Positions 9,784-17,912 of a stretch of DNA of 64,000 nucleotides are shown here, one piece after another. The DNA comes from Brucella gallinifaecis. Its GTDB lineage: Bacteria; Pseudomonadota; Alphaproteobacteria; Rhizobiales; Rhizobiaceae. The notes under the pieces were generated by a model. That model was not told the origin of the DNA and made no database searches. It worked only from the letters and a program-made list of their open reading frames with translations. The stretch is from assembly GCF_006476605.1 (NCBI RefSeq), contig NZ_ML636809.1, positions 60,146-124,145 on the forward strand, written 5' to 3'. Both the position numbers and the translations under genes were made by a program. Numbering within the stretch: position 1 is the first letter of the stretch; every line of letters starts with the position of its first letter.

Positions 9784-10926
9784 GTGTCGTCACCGAGAGT
9801 TTCTTCTGAAGAACAGCGCGCCGAAACGCTCGACACAATTGCCGCCGTCTTGCCGATGAACCGGCGCGATATGCTGGCATGTATTCTAAGCGATGAAGAT
9901 GTCGAAACGCTCCGCCATCTGGTCAATGAGGGCATGGGCGAAAACACCCTGCGCGCACTGACTTCAGACCTGGCCTATCTTGAAGCCTGGTCACTCGCTG
10001 CAACCGGCAGCCCCCTCCCCTTCCCCGCACCCGAAGCCCTGTTGCTCAAATTCGTCGCCCATCATCTTTGGCGTCCACAACAACGCGAGATCGAACCTAA
10101 TCATGGTATGCCTTCCGGCGTCGCAGAAGAATTACGTCAACAAGGATTCTTGCGCGTATCCGGGCCGCACGCACCGGCAACCGTCCAACGCCGTCTGGCC
10201 AACTGGTCAACACTGACCCGCTGGCGCGGTCGGGAGGGTGCGTTTTCGTCACCAGCCGTCAAATCAGCCATCCGCCTTGCAGTGCGCGCGATCAACCGGC
10301 CTAGAGCCCGCAAGAGTGCCAATGCCATTACCAGCGATATTCTGACCAAACTCTTAGCCACCTGTTCCGGTGGGGACCTGACTGACATACGTGACCGAGC
10401 CATCCTGATGGTGGCCTTTGCGTCCGGCGGCCGTCGCCGCAGCGAAATCGCTCGATTGCGCGTAGAACAGCTCGTCAAACAGTCGCCTGTCACCGACGAG
10501 GATGGCTCCCCCCTCCCCTCGCTCGCCATTCATCTTGGACGCACCAAAACCAGTGGCGTCGACCAAGACGAAGTCGTCTATCTGACTGGCCGTCCTGTTG
10601 AAGCCCTCACCCGCTGGCTAAAAGCAGCACGGATCGACAAGGGCAGCGTGTTTCGAAAGATTGATCGCTGGGGCAATGTTTCCGCACGTGCACTGGAACC
10701 GAGCGCCATCAATCAAATCGTCAAGCAACGCGCACGAATGGCCGGGTTTAAGCCGGAGAAGTTTTCTGCGCACGGGCTGCGCTCTGGCTATCTTACCGAA
10801 GCGGCCAATCGTGGCATTCCCCTGCCGGAAGCGATGGAACAATCCCGCCATCGCTCTGTGCAGCAGGCGTCCGATTACTATAACAATGCCAAACGGCGCA
10901 GCGGACGGGCGTCAAGGCTACTCTGA
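9784..10926 (+). CDS. Tyrosine recombinase (phage-integrase family)
   Basis: Site-specific recombinase of about 380 aa. The catalytic domain shows the first Arg in SGGRRRSEIARLR, the HxxR box in AHGLRSGYLTEA, the second His/Arg region in QSRHRSVQQAS and the nucleophile Tyr in SDYYNNAKR. The open frame extends to a TTG at 9724, but AAGGAG about 10 bases before GTG 9784 makes the latter the better start. Such genes often sit near repABC cassettes of rhizobial plasmids, where they could resolve multimers or mediate cointegration; that role is inference. The AT-rich leader carries a candidate core site. Confidence 0.88.
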   Translation: MSSPRVSSEEQRAETLDTIAAVLPMNRRDMLACILSDEDVETLRHLVNEGMGENTLRALTSDLAYLEAWSLAATGSPLPFPAPEALLLKFVAHHLWRPQQREIEPNHGMPSGVAEELRQQGFLRVSGPHAPATVQRRLANWSTLTRWRGREGAFSSPAVKSAIRLAVRAINRPRARKSANAITSDILTKLLATCSGGDLTDIRDRAILMVAFASGGRRRSEIARLRVEQLVKQSPVTDEDGSPLPSLAIHLGRTKTSGVDQDEVVYLTGRPVEALTRWLKAARIDKGSVFRKIDRWGNVSARALEPSAINQIVKQRARMAGFKPEKFSAHGLRSGYLTEAANRGIPLPEAMEQSRHRSVQQASDYYNNAKRRSGRASRLL

Positions 10927-11094
10927 AGCCCGAATGCACCATAGCAAGATTGATTTGCAGATGTCGGAAGTTGAGTTGTTATCGGTTTGGCAGGATTCCG
11001 GCAGCCGATCCTAAACGCCGACAAGACGACTTCAAACAAAGCGATTGTGCAGGTCATAGGATTGCCCAAGTGAGCAACGATCCTAAAAGCCTTT

Positions 11095-12291
11095 CTAGTG
11101 ACCACCATTTCCTGCAAGTCCAATTCCAGCAATCAGCGCGCCCCACACCTTCAGGCGCAGGCCAACAGCCTTTATAACGCCTGTAGCCGCAATGAGGTGT
11201 CCTGTAAATCCACCAAGATTGTTGGTATAGATTTGAACAAGGCAACCAGTGCCGTCGAGCATAATCTTCTCTTGTTCTTTATGCTCAAGCTCAAGGTAAA
11301 CAAGTAGCGATCCGCGTGGTGCTCGCGCATTAAGTTCAACCAGTCTTCCTCCCGGCACGATCTGACCTGTTGAGATTGCGGGCTGGATGTGAACGACCCT
11401 TGCAGGCAGAACTGTGTTGCTGAAGGACAAGCCGATATTGCTGTCACACGCGATTTCTGCGGGCATCCCCTCATAGATTGTCGAGCGTGTCACTTGTGAA
11501 AAGCCCGCCGTAATCCTGAGCGGCAAATCGTCGGGACGATCGGGAATGATCACCATCGCTGGACTCAATATGAGAGTTGACGCGGGACTTCCTACGCTCA
11601 AAGATAATTGGGTTACGACACCGCCGGTGAACGAGCGAACCTCAGTCATGCTTAGCGCGACCCTGGCGCTTTCGACTGCCGTCTCGGTTACTTTGCGTTG
11701 CGCGGGAAGCGATTGAGAGATTTCCAATTGTGCCAGGCTCAGCTGGGCCTGTGCCGCCGCCAGATCTGCCTCGCCAATCTGGAAAGCCGACTCTGCTATG
11801 CGCACAGTATCCTTCGTGCCTGCGTTCTTGGCGAACAAGGCCTGCGCGTTCTTGAGATCACCTCTCAACTTTTCGAGCGATGCTCTCGACTCGACCACGC
11901 TTGCCTGCGCAACCTTCAAGGCGTCAACTGCTTTCGCTTCTGCGGCAGCAATTCGGTCGAGTTCAGCTTCGGCTTGCTTTAGCGTCGCTTTCTGGGCGCT
12001 GTTTTCAATCCGGAAGAGTAAGTCACCGGCGGAAACCCTCTGCCAGTTTCGTACGGCGATTTCTGTTACAGGACCACTAGTTTGCGCCACGATTGACGCG
12101 GTACGGAAAGGTACCAGGCCAGAGTATGACTTGGGATGAAAGTAGAAGATCACGACAAAAAGGAAAAAGGCAAGCACGGCCCACAAGAACACCGCGGTCC
12201 GCATGTTCCATACCGTCATGGATTCGCCACGACGTCTCAATTGGTAGTACCGGATAATGACCGGAAAAGAAGTAAAGAGAAGCTCAAACAT
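11095..12291 (-). CDS. HlyD/EmrA-type membrane fusion protein
   Basis: Periplasmic adaptor of about 398 aa for an efflux or secretion pump. One N-terminal membrane segment (about 35-55, AVFLWAVLAFFLFVVIFYF), a biotinyl/lipoyl-like domain at about 65-105, a long alpha-helical hairpin at about 105-200 (repeated Ala/Glu heptads) and a beta-barrel domain after 230. ATG 12291 is preferred because it overlaps the stop of the upstream membrane gene by 8 bases, indicating translational coupling. The pair resembles the YiaV/YiaW or EmrA-like two-gene arrangement. No outer-membrane partner or transporter lies next to it, so the substrate is unknown. Confidence 0.85.
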   Translation of the reverse strand: MFELLFTSFPVIIRYYQLRRRGESMTVWNMRTAVFLWAVLAFFLFVVIFYFHPKSYSGLVPFRTASIVAQTSGPVTEIAVRNWQRVSAGDLLFRIENSAQKATLKQAEAELDRIAAAEAKAVDALKVAQASVVESRASLEKLRGDLKNAQALFAKNAGTKDTVRIAESAFQIGEADLAAAQAQLSLAQLEISQSLPAQRKVTETAVESARVALSMTEVRSFTGGVVTQLSLSVGSPASTLILSPAMVIIPDRPDDLPLRITAGFSQVTRSTIYEGMPAEIACDSNIGLSFSNTVLPARVVHIQPAISTGQIVPGGRLVELNARAPRGSLLVYLELEHKEQEKIMLDGTGCLVQIYTNNLGGFTGHLIAATGVIKAVGLRLKVWGALIAGIGLAGNGGH

Positions 12292-12706
12292 TCTGGGGGG
12301 CCTCCGGCGTGGCGGGGCCAATAACGTCGTCAGTCAGTTCCGGCGAGACTACCGCCGGCGAAGCAGTTGTGTCGGACGCCACTTCCTGAACACTGGGCAG
12401 ATGGAAGCGCGACCAGTCCGCCAACAAGGCAAGAAGGATCGCGGTTAACGGAAGAAGAACGTGGAAATGCTCAAGCGGAAAGATCTCGTAGAGCAGGGCA
12501 ATCGTCAACAATGTCGGGATTGTCTTAGCCAGGGGGGTGCCCTTCGACCTGTGTTCGGCCCAGCGATCGAACACTGCATAAAGGGTCACAATCCCATAGA
12601 GAGCGAGGCATATCAGTGTCAAAGCCACCCACGCCAGCATGTCCGCATCACCCGGAGCAGTAAACCAGGATGGACTTGCATGTCCGAGGCCATCTTCAAT
12701 CCCCAT
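12284..12706 (-). CDS. Small inner-membrane protein, partner of HlyD-type adaptor
   Basis: About 140 aa with two to three predicted membrane helices (about 25-48, TLICLALYGIVTLYAV; about 65-80; about 85-100, VLLPLTAILLALLADW) and a polar, Pro/Thr-rich cytoplasmic tail. ATG 12706 follows a GGGGGTTAA ribosome-site-like run. Its stop overlaps the start of the HlyD-type gene, so the two form an operon. The combination is similar to DUF3302 proteins paired with YiaV-like adaptors, but I assign this by context and topology only. Confidence 0.7.
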   Translation of the reverse strand: MGIEDGLGHASPSWFTAPGDADMLAWVALTLICLALYGIVTLYAVFDRWAEHRSKGTPLAKTIPTLLTIALLYEIFPLEHFHVLLPLTAILLALLADWSRFHLPSVQEVASDTTASPAVVSPELTDDVIGPATPEAPQNV

Positions 12707-12970
12707 CAATTAACCCCCAGAAAACAATCGCCGGAATTAGTATCGAGTAGTAGGACAATAATTACAATACTAAGATTGGCTTTAAAGTCGTGAACGAGTT
12801 TTTCTGTCGACTGGTGCGCAATATTTCCAAGCCACTGCGATACTTTTTAGATTTCTGCCCGGGCGACAAGAGCCAAAGGGAAATTACATGCGCTTTAAGC
12901 GAAAGTCGGTGAGCATCTCCTGTCGAGAATACAAGTGATCAACCATTCTTGACTATTCGTCAGTTATGGA

Positions 12971-12986
12971 GTTTACGGCCGTAAAC
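12971..12986. promoter_or_regulatory. parS: parS centromere site 1
   Basis: GTTTACGGCCGTAAAC is a perfect 16-bp palindrome and fits the repABC parS consensus GTTNNCNGCNGNNAAC at every fixed position. RepB is the expected binding protein. It lies 127 bases upstream of repA. Confidence 0.85.
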
Positions 12987-13060
12987 TTACGGGGTAGCGA
13001 CTTGTGTTAACCTTTCGTTAACTTAAAACTCCTTGCAGAACCCGGAGAATCGGAGCTAAA

Positions 13061-13095
13061 TGCGATAAATTGCTTTTAGAGCAAATAAAATCGCA
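13061..13095. promoter_or_regulatory. Probable repA operator (nested inverted repeat)
   Basis: TGCGAT at 13061 pairs with ATCGCA ending at 13095, and inside it TTGCT (13070-13074) pairs with AGCAA (13080-13084). The element ends 17 bases before the repA start, the position where RepA/RepB autorepression of repABC operons acts. The binding role is inference. Confidence 0.5.
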
Positions 13096-13112
13096 CTTTC
13101 GGGTTCCGCTCT

Positions 13113-14327
13113 ATGAATATCGCATTTGATGCCGACAAACCACTGACAGACTTCGATCAACTCATCCTGAGGCAGGGATCAGCGTTGTCGGGTCGACTGG
13201 AAAAGCATCGCTTGGAGAACTTCCCGCCGGACGCAGTAAAGACGCTCCGCGTATTCCAGCTTGCTGAAGCAGCAGAGTATATAGGGGTTAGCCAGGGACA
13301 TCTTAAGAATCTGTCGCTCAATGGCAAGGGGCCACAGCCAGCCGTTACCGCTACTGGCCGTCGTTCTTACACGGCAGAACAGATGCTGGAAATGCGCCAG
13401 TATCTCGATGCCAATGGCCGCTCCGATTCACGTATATATGTTCCTCACCGTAAGACTAACGAGCATCTGCAAATTATCGGTGTCGTGAACTTTAAGGGCG
13501 GCTCAGGTAAGACTACGACTACGGCTCATCTCGCACAGCACTTGGCACTGACAGGCCATCGTGTCCTCGCCATTGATCTCGATCCCCAGGCATCTCTGAC
13601 AGCGCTTCATGGCATCCAGCCAGAACTCGATCATATGCCCTCGCTCTACGAAGCCATTCGCTACGATGATGATAGAAAACCTCTCAGTGCACTTATCAAG
13701 AAAACGAATTTTCCCGGTCTCGATATAGTGCCTGCCAATCTTGATCTGCAGGAATTCGAATACGATACACCGTTGATCCTGAGCGAGAAGGGCACCCGAG
13801 ACATGGGGCGCACATTCTTCACCCGCCTCGACGCCGCTCTGTCTGAAGTCGAAGATCAATACGATGTGGTTGTTCTCGACTGCCCTCCGCAACTGGGGTA
13901 TCTGACGCTTACCGCATTGTCTTCGGCAACTGCTGTTCTCGTTACAGTGCACCCTCAGATGCTAGACGTTATGTCGATGTGCCAGTTTCTGCTCATGCTT
14001 GGCGAAATCCTGGACCCGATTAAGCGTGGCGGTGGCAACATGTCTCTAGATTGGATGCGATATCTCGTTACTCGTTACGAGCCTGGTGATATTCCACAAC
14101 ATCAAATGGTTCACTTCATGCGGTCATTGTTTGGCGGCTTCGTTCTCAAAAACGAAATGTTAAAGTCGACCGCAATTTCGGATGCAGGCATCACGAAGCA
14201 AACGCTGTACGAGGTCGAGCGCTCACAGCTTACGCGTTCAACATATGACCGCGCTATGGAAAGCTTGCACGGTGTTAACGGTGAGATCGTGAACCTTGTC
14301 CACAAAGCATGGGGTAGGATGGTCTAA
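13113..14327 (+). CDS. repA: RepA, ParA-type partitioning ATPase of repABC
   Basis: Plasmid partition ATPase and operon autorepressor, 404 aa, normal for the family. An N-terminal HTH-like region (about 45-100, AEAAEYIGVSQGHLKNL) precedes a ParA domain with deviant Walker A KGGSGKTTTT near residue 128, the DLDPQAS switch, and VVLDCPPQLG. With RepB it segregates plasmid copies by way of parS. Its last base is the first base of the repB ATG, so translation is coupled. The upstream nested inverted repeat is the likely operator. Confidence 0.95.
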   Translation: MNIAFDADKPLTDFDQLILRQGSALSGRLEKHRLENFPPDAVKTLRVFQLAEAAEYIGVSQGHLKNLSLNGKGPQPAVTATGRRSYTAEQMLEMRQYLDANGRSDSRIYVPHRKTNEHLQIIGVVNFKGGSGKTTTTAHLAQHLALTGHRVLAIDLDPQASLTALHGIQPELDHMPSLYEAIRYDDDRKPLSALIKKTNFPGLDIVPANLDLQEFEYDTPLILSEKGTRDMGRTFFTRLDAALSEVEDQYDVVVLDCPPQLGYLTLTALSSATAVLVTVHPQMLDVMSMCQFLLMLGEILDPIKRGGGNMSLDWMRYLVTRYEPGDIPQHQMVHFMRSLFGGFVLKNEMLKSTAISDAGITKQTLYEVERSQLTRSTYDRAMESLHGVNGEIVNLVHKAWGRMV

Positions 14328-15382
14328 TGGCACGTAAAGGCATCATGTCCGGATTGTTGGACGATACTAAGGATGAGAAGTTTACTGCCGTAAACGCTGA
14401 ATCGGAAACACCTACACCCACAGTTGCAATAGAGACATCAGGTCGTCGTGGCGCTTTTGGGATGATGTCTCGTGCTGCCGATGAAATGGCTTCTAAGGTC
14501 GCCGCGGCTGAAGAAATCGAGAAGCGGCTTCAAAGCGGTACCCACATCATTGAGCTCGATCCGAATGAACTGGAGACTTCATTTGTCGTTGATCGCTTAG
14601 AAGATGATGACGATACAAGCCTTCAGGAACTTATTGCAGCAATCCGTGAACGTGGGCAGGACACGCCGATACTGGTGCGTCCCAATCCAACTGTTGAAGG
14701 CAAATATCAGATTGTTTTTGGTCATCGCAGAGCAAAAGCTGCAAAGGCTTTAAATATCAGAGTCAAGGCCACTGTGAAGCCACTCTCTGATCGCGACCAT
14801 GCTATTGCACAAGGTCAGGAAAACACAGCTCGTGCTGATCTCAGTTTCATTGAACGTGCACTATTCGCCAAAAAGCTCGCGGAGCAGTTCGACAACGAAA
14901 CGGTGATGTCTGCACTAGCTGTCAATAAGACCGTTCTCTCAAAGATGCAGTCAGTGACCAACTATGTACCGTCTGATCTCATTTTGAAAATTGGACCATC
15001 TAAAGGTATTGGTCGAGATCGATGGTATGACCTTTCGGTCGCATTTAAAGATGGAATTGCAACCGACATTGACTCGATGACGGACCAGCACAAGTTCTAT
15101 TCAGCGTCATCTGATAATCGCTTTTTGATGGTTCTCGATACCATCAAGTCAGGTACGAAACCTGTAACTGCGCAGAATGCGAATGTTGGTAAGAAACAAC
15201 AGCCAGCAAAGTTCTGGAGATCCAAGGACAATTCAGTTGCCTTTTCCATGAATCGGAAACCAAAGAAAGTCGATATCTCTCTGAAGAGCGATGATGCAGG
15301 ATCCTTTGGTGAATGGCTATCAACTCGTCTGGAAGGCCTCTATGAGGAATTCAGAGAATCTAAACCAGATAGTGGAGAGTAA
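14327..15382 (+). CDS. repB: RepB, ParB-type centromere-binding protein
   Basis: ParB-family protein of 351 aa. The ParB N-terminal domain spans about 60-155 (ELDPNELETSFVVDR, ILVRPN, VFGHRRAKAAKALN), followed by the HTH domain (AIAQGQENTARADLSFIERALFAKKL near 165-190). It binds parS and stimulates RepA. The gene overlaps repA by one base. A second parS site lies inside its own first codons (14380-14395). The sequence is intact and of normal length. Confidence 0.95.
   Translation: MARKGIMSGLLDDTKDEKFTAVNAESETPTPTVAIETSGRRGAFGMMSRAADEMASKVAAAEEIEKRLQSGTHIIELDPNELETSFVVDRLEDDDDTSLQELIAAIRERGQDTPILVRPNPTVEGKYQIVFGHRRAKAAKALNIRVKATVKPLSDRDHAIAQGQENTARADLSFIERALFAKKLAEQFDNETVMSALAVNKTVLSKMQSVTNYVPSDLILKIGPSKGIGRDRWYDLSVAFKDGIATDIDSMTDQHKFYSASSDNRFLMVLDTIKSGTKPVTAQNANVGKKQQPAKFWRSKDNSVAFSMNRKPKKVDISLKSDDAGSFGEWLSTRLEGLYEEFRESKPDSGE
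14380..14395. promoter_or_regulatory. parS: parS centromere site 2, inside repB
   Basis: GTTTACTGCCGTAAAC matches GTTNNCNGCNGNNAAC at all fixed positions and differs from site 1 by a single base. Lying within codons 18-23 of repB, it must satisfy both the coding sequence and the binding site. Confidence 0.75.
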
Positions 15383-15391
15383 TCCGCAAAA

Positions 15392-15446
15392 GAAAAAGCC
15401 CCCACAAACGTCAGTCTGCGAAGGCCATTTCGTTTTTCTGTAGCAA
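15392..15446 (-). ncRNA. Counter-transcribed RNA regulating repC
   Basis: The repB-repC gap carries a minus-strand unit: -35 TTGACA at 15479-15474, a -10 region about 17 bases on (GATTCGTATCTTG), and a terminator. The terminator arms GCCTTCGCAGAC (15425-15414) and GTTTGTGGGGGC (15409-15398) pair over all 12 positions in RNA, several as G-U, around loop UGAC and before a U-run. On the plus strand those G-U positions become A-C mismatches, so the hairpin is specific to the antisense strand. This is the known place and size of repABC ctRNAs, which repress RepC synthesis and set incompatibility. Exact 5' end is estimated. Confidence 0.85.
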
Positions 15447-15538
15447 GATACGAATCGCATTTCTCAGAATCAGTGTCAAGAGTCATTGGCGTCATTTTGG
15501 CGGGTGGATTTCTTTTGCCTTTTGAAAGGTGAGAGGGA

Positions 15539-16771
15539 ATGCAACTTTTGGGAACTGTCACGTCCGCGTTTCGCGGGCGAAGGAATAGTTTTGCCCAAAA
15601 TCCTGAACTGCAGAATAAGCAGGGCAGGGGGGTAAACAGATGGGTGATTTACAAACAGCTCTGTGTGGCCAAGTCGGCACTCGATCTCAATGATCGCTGC
15701 CTTGCTGTGCTCAGTTCGCTTTTGTCATTTCTCCCTGACGATGACATGAATGAGAAAACCGGCCTCGTCGTTTTCCCATCCAATCGTCAACTGTCGCTGC
15801 GTGCCCACGGCATGCCTGAATCAACGCTGCGCCGTCACCTGGCTTCGTTGGTTGAGGCCGGGATCATTGCGCGCAAAGATAGCCCGACCCGCAAGCGTTA
15901 TGCGCATAAGGACAGGGAAGGGGCTGTTGAACTTGCCTTCGGCTTTTCCTTTGCGCCGTTGCTTGATCGCGCGGCTGAGATTGCCGGTATCGCAGATAAA
16001 ATCCTTGCGGAGCAAAAAGCCCTGAAACGGCTTCGCGACGAGGTGTCCGTCATGCGCAGAGAGATCGCTTCGACTTTTTCAGAAAACACGGATGGGTCCG
16101 GTGACCTTATTGAGGGTCTTGAAGGGCTATTTGTTAGCTTCCGTGGGCTTGTGGACACCATTCCGCGCCGAGCATCCCTCGATGAGCTGATGATTATCAA
16201 AGCCAATCTTGCAGCCATATACGATGAATTGGCTATCGCTTTGAAAAACATGGCAATTGTTCCAGAAATGAGCGGCAGCGTCGCTCAATCTGAGCGGCAG
16301 CATAATGAATCCCTGCCAGAATCCCTTTTTGAATCTCAAAATAGCAAGAAGATTGATTTGAAGGTGTCTTCTTCGGAAGCGACGGATCCTTCGATCTCCG
16401 AAAGCAAGAGCAGTATCCCTGTTTCAACCCCCATTTCGCTCGATCAAGTACTGCGAACATGTCCCGATATTCGCGAATATGGACCAAACGGCATCAGCAC
16501 ATGGCGAGAGCTTCACGATGCGTCACAGATCGTTTCCGGGTTCCTCGGCATTAGCCCATCCGCCTATCGCGAAGCACTAAGCTTCATGGGAGCAGAAGCG
16601 GTATCAACGGCCATTGCCTGGATCCTGCAGAAGCTCACGACCATCAGTTCACCAGGCGGTTATTTGCGATCTCTTACCCAAAAGGCGAGGGCAGGGGGCT
16701 TCTCCATCAGCCAGCTTCTGTTCGCTGGGATGAAAAGCAATGGAAACCTGGCATTGGCAGGATCGCAATGA
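15539..16771 (+). CDS. repC: RepC, replication initiator of repABC
   Basis: Replication initiator of 410 aa. The N-terminal winged-helix domain spans about 30-160 (LNDRCLAVLSSLLSF, FPSNRQLSLRAHGMPESTLRRHLASL), a coiled coil lies near 160-190, and the C-terminal domain (about 290-400) ends in the conserved SPGGYLRSLTQKA block. A good ribosome site (AGAGGGA) precedes ATG 15539. The origin of repABC plasmids is normally inside repC; the more AT-rich central part around 16300-16400 is the likely place. Expression is expected to be limited by the ctRNA encoded in the repB-repC gap. Confidence 0.95.
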   Translation: MQLLGTVTSAFRGRRNSFAQNPELQNKQGRGVNRWVIYKQLCVAKSALDLNDRCLAVLSSLLSFLPDDDMNEKTGLVVFPSNRQLSLRAHGMPESTLRRHLASLVEAGIIARKDSPTRKRYAHKDREGAVELAFGFSFAPLLDRAAEIAGIADKILAEQKALKRLRDEVSVMRREIASTFSENTDGSGDLIEGLEGLFVSFRGLVDTIPRRASLDELMIIKANLAAIYDELAIALKNMAIVPEMSGSVAQSERQHNESLPESLFESQNSKKIDLKVSSSEATDPSISESKSSIPVSTPISLDQVLRTCPDIREYGPNGISTWRELHDASQIVSGFLGISPSAYREALSFMGAEAVSTAIAWILQKLTTISSPGGYLRSLTQKARAGGFSISQLLFAGMKSNGNLALAGSQ

Positions 16772-16956
16772 GCTCCGACGCGCAGGAGGCGACGGAGTAT
16801 GGACTTTTACCATCCTTTGTCGGTTCATACCGTAGCAACCTGTAACGTGAGACGTTTACTAATTTCGGTACTTCGCACGCTGCGATGCAAACAAAACACG
16901 CAGCGCAAGCCAATTGGAGTTCTAGCTATGAGCTTTCCCGAGGAGAGAAGCACGGA

Positions 16957-17259
16957 TCAAATCTCTTTTGTTGTGTGCCTCCAAAGCGGGGGAGGGGCTG
17001 TCGATGAGCTCAGAACCTGGTTCGTTTGTTGTCCGAAGGCGGCCAGACTCTCCTGAGTATTTATTCTGTCAGTGTCCGAAACGGGCTCTATGGGATTCCC
17101 GTCAAGGTGATGGCGGATCGCGCCAGCTTTGCTGCAGCTGAGATAATAGCGTTTCGAATGAACATAAGCGCCGATAGCGCGACGAAGGGTAGTGACGCTT
17201 GCGTCCGGCTTGAGAAGATTAAGAGAAATGAAAAACCCCGGCGCTCTTCCCAAAGACAC
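16957..17259 (-). pseudogene. ProQ/FinO-family RNA-binding protein, C-terminal remnant
   Basis: Residues 20-65 (TLRRAIGAYVHSKRYYLSC, then AIRHHLDGNPIEPVSDTDR) match the second half of the ProQ/FinO RNA-chaperone fold, in particular the LDGNP...VS signature. The expected N-terminal half is absent: the frame is closed by TGA just upstream of the GTG at 17259, and the hairpin at 17236-17264 covers that GTG. I therefore regard it as a truncated gene. Its place between two ctRNA-controlled repC genes is suggestive, since FinO-type proteins act on antisense RNAs. That link is inference. Confidence 0.5.
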
Positions 17260-17264
17260 CGGGG
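17230..17264 (-). terminator. Rho-independent terminator, minus strand
   Basis: CCCCGG and CCGGGG form a 6-bp GC stem. On the minus strand it is followed directly by TTTTT, on the plus strand it is not. A promoter-like TTGGAA / TTATAT pair (16-base gap) lies about 80 bases upstream on the same strand, so a short transcript is possible. Confidence 0.55.
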
Positions 17265-17756
17265 CCGTTCATCGCAATCTGGTCACGTTTCCATCCGCTC
17301 TGAACGCGGAAGATATAACCACCGTCTAGTGAGATTCCAACCTGGCGTTTGTCTCAAAACGTCGAAGAGGCATCGGTAGAATCCCGATCTCGCGTTTATC
17401 AGGATTGGCTCCTCAAACGATGCCAGTGCGCCATTTTCGGTGTGAGCGTAGCGAGCGCCGTCGGCCGGAGGCACCCGCGCTCTCATATCGCGCTGTAGGG
17501 TTGCCGGAGGCCCATTCGGAGAGGCGAAACGGCTGAGGTTATTGCAAGCGATAGTATGAGTGACATTGCCAAAAAGGTAATATTGGAAGGCCGGTGAGGC
17601 GGACCTATAGAGGAAGATTTCGTCCAATTTCTAGAGATAATGGCCTCATATGGCGCACTTCTCTTGCCGTACGCCTGTTTTAGGGTTGCCGAAAAGAACC
17701 AAATCGGTAACATTCGTGCCGTTGAATACCAAACTTCAAGGAGAATGTGGCCGGGT

Positions 17757-17818
17757 AAAAAGAAAAACCGCTCCCGAAAAAATCCGGAAGCGGAGTGCAA
17801 ATTTCAAACGTTTAGTCA
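17757..17818 (-). ncRNA. Counter-transcribed RNA of the second repC
   Basis: On the minus strand -35 TTGACT (17851-17846) is followed after 17 bases by GATTTT (17828-17823), the same layout as the first ctRNA (TTGACA, 17 bases, GATTCG). The terminator arms CCGCTTCCG (17793-17785) and CGGGAGCGG (17776-17768) pair over nine positions, one as U-G, and a T-rich tail (TTTTTCTTTTT) follows. It lies about 95 bases upstream of the second repC and would bind its leader. The transcript start is estimated. Confidence 0.75.
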
Positions 17819-17912
17819 AAATAAAATCGCACTCCCATCTTCCAAAGTCAATAAAAAACGCTTTTCGGCGAACGGGAAAGCTTTGCCTGGTCTTTAAGAG
17901 GAGACGAGGAGT

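Larger units (their letters stand above)
12710..13112. promoter_or_regulatory. repABC upstream regulatory region
   Basis: A 400-base gene-free region before repA. It contains a perfect 16-bp parS palindrome at 12971 and a nested inverted repeat at 13061-13095, both annotated separately. The repA promoter must lie here. Confidence 0.7.
16772..17912. other. Gene-poor region between the two repC genes
   Basis: About 1.1 kb without an intact gene. It holds a ProQ/FinO-like 3' remnant on the minus strand (16957-17259), a minus-strand terminator at 17236-17264 and the ctRNA unit of the second repC near 17757-17851. Short open frames elsewhere in it show no family character. Confidence 0.55.

Noticed and set aside
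17283..17627. Possible N-terminal half of the ProQ/FinO remnant on the minus strand
   Set aside because: It is in a different frame and shows none of the conserved FinO N-terminal residues, so it cannot be joined to the remnant with confidence.
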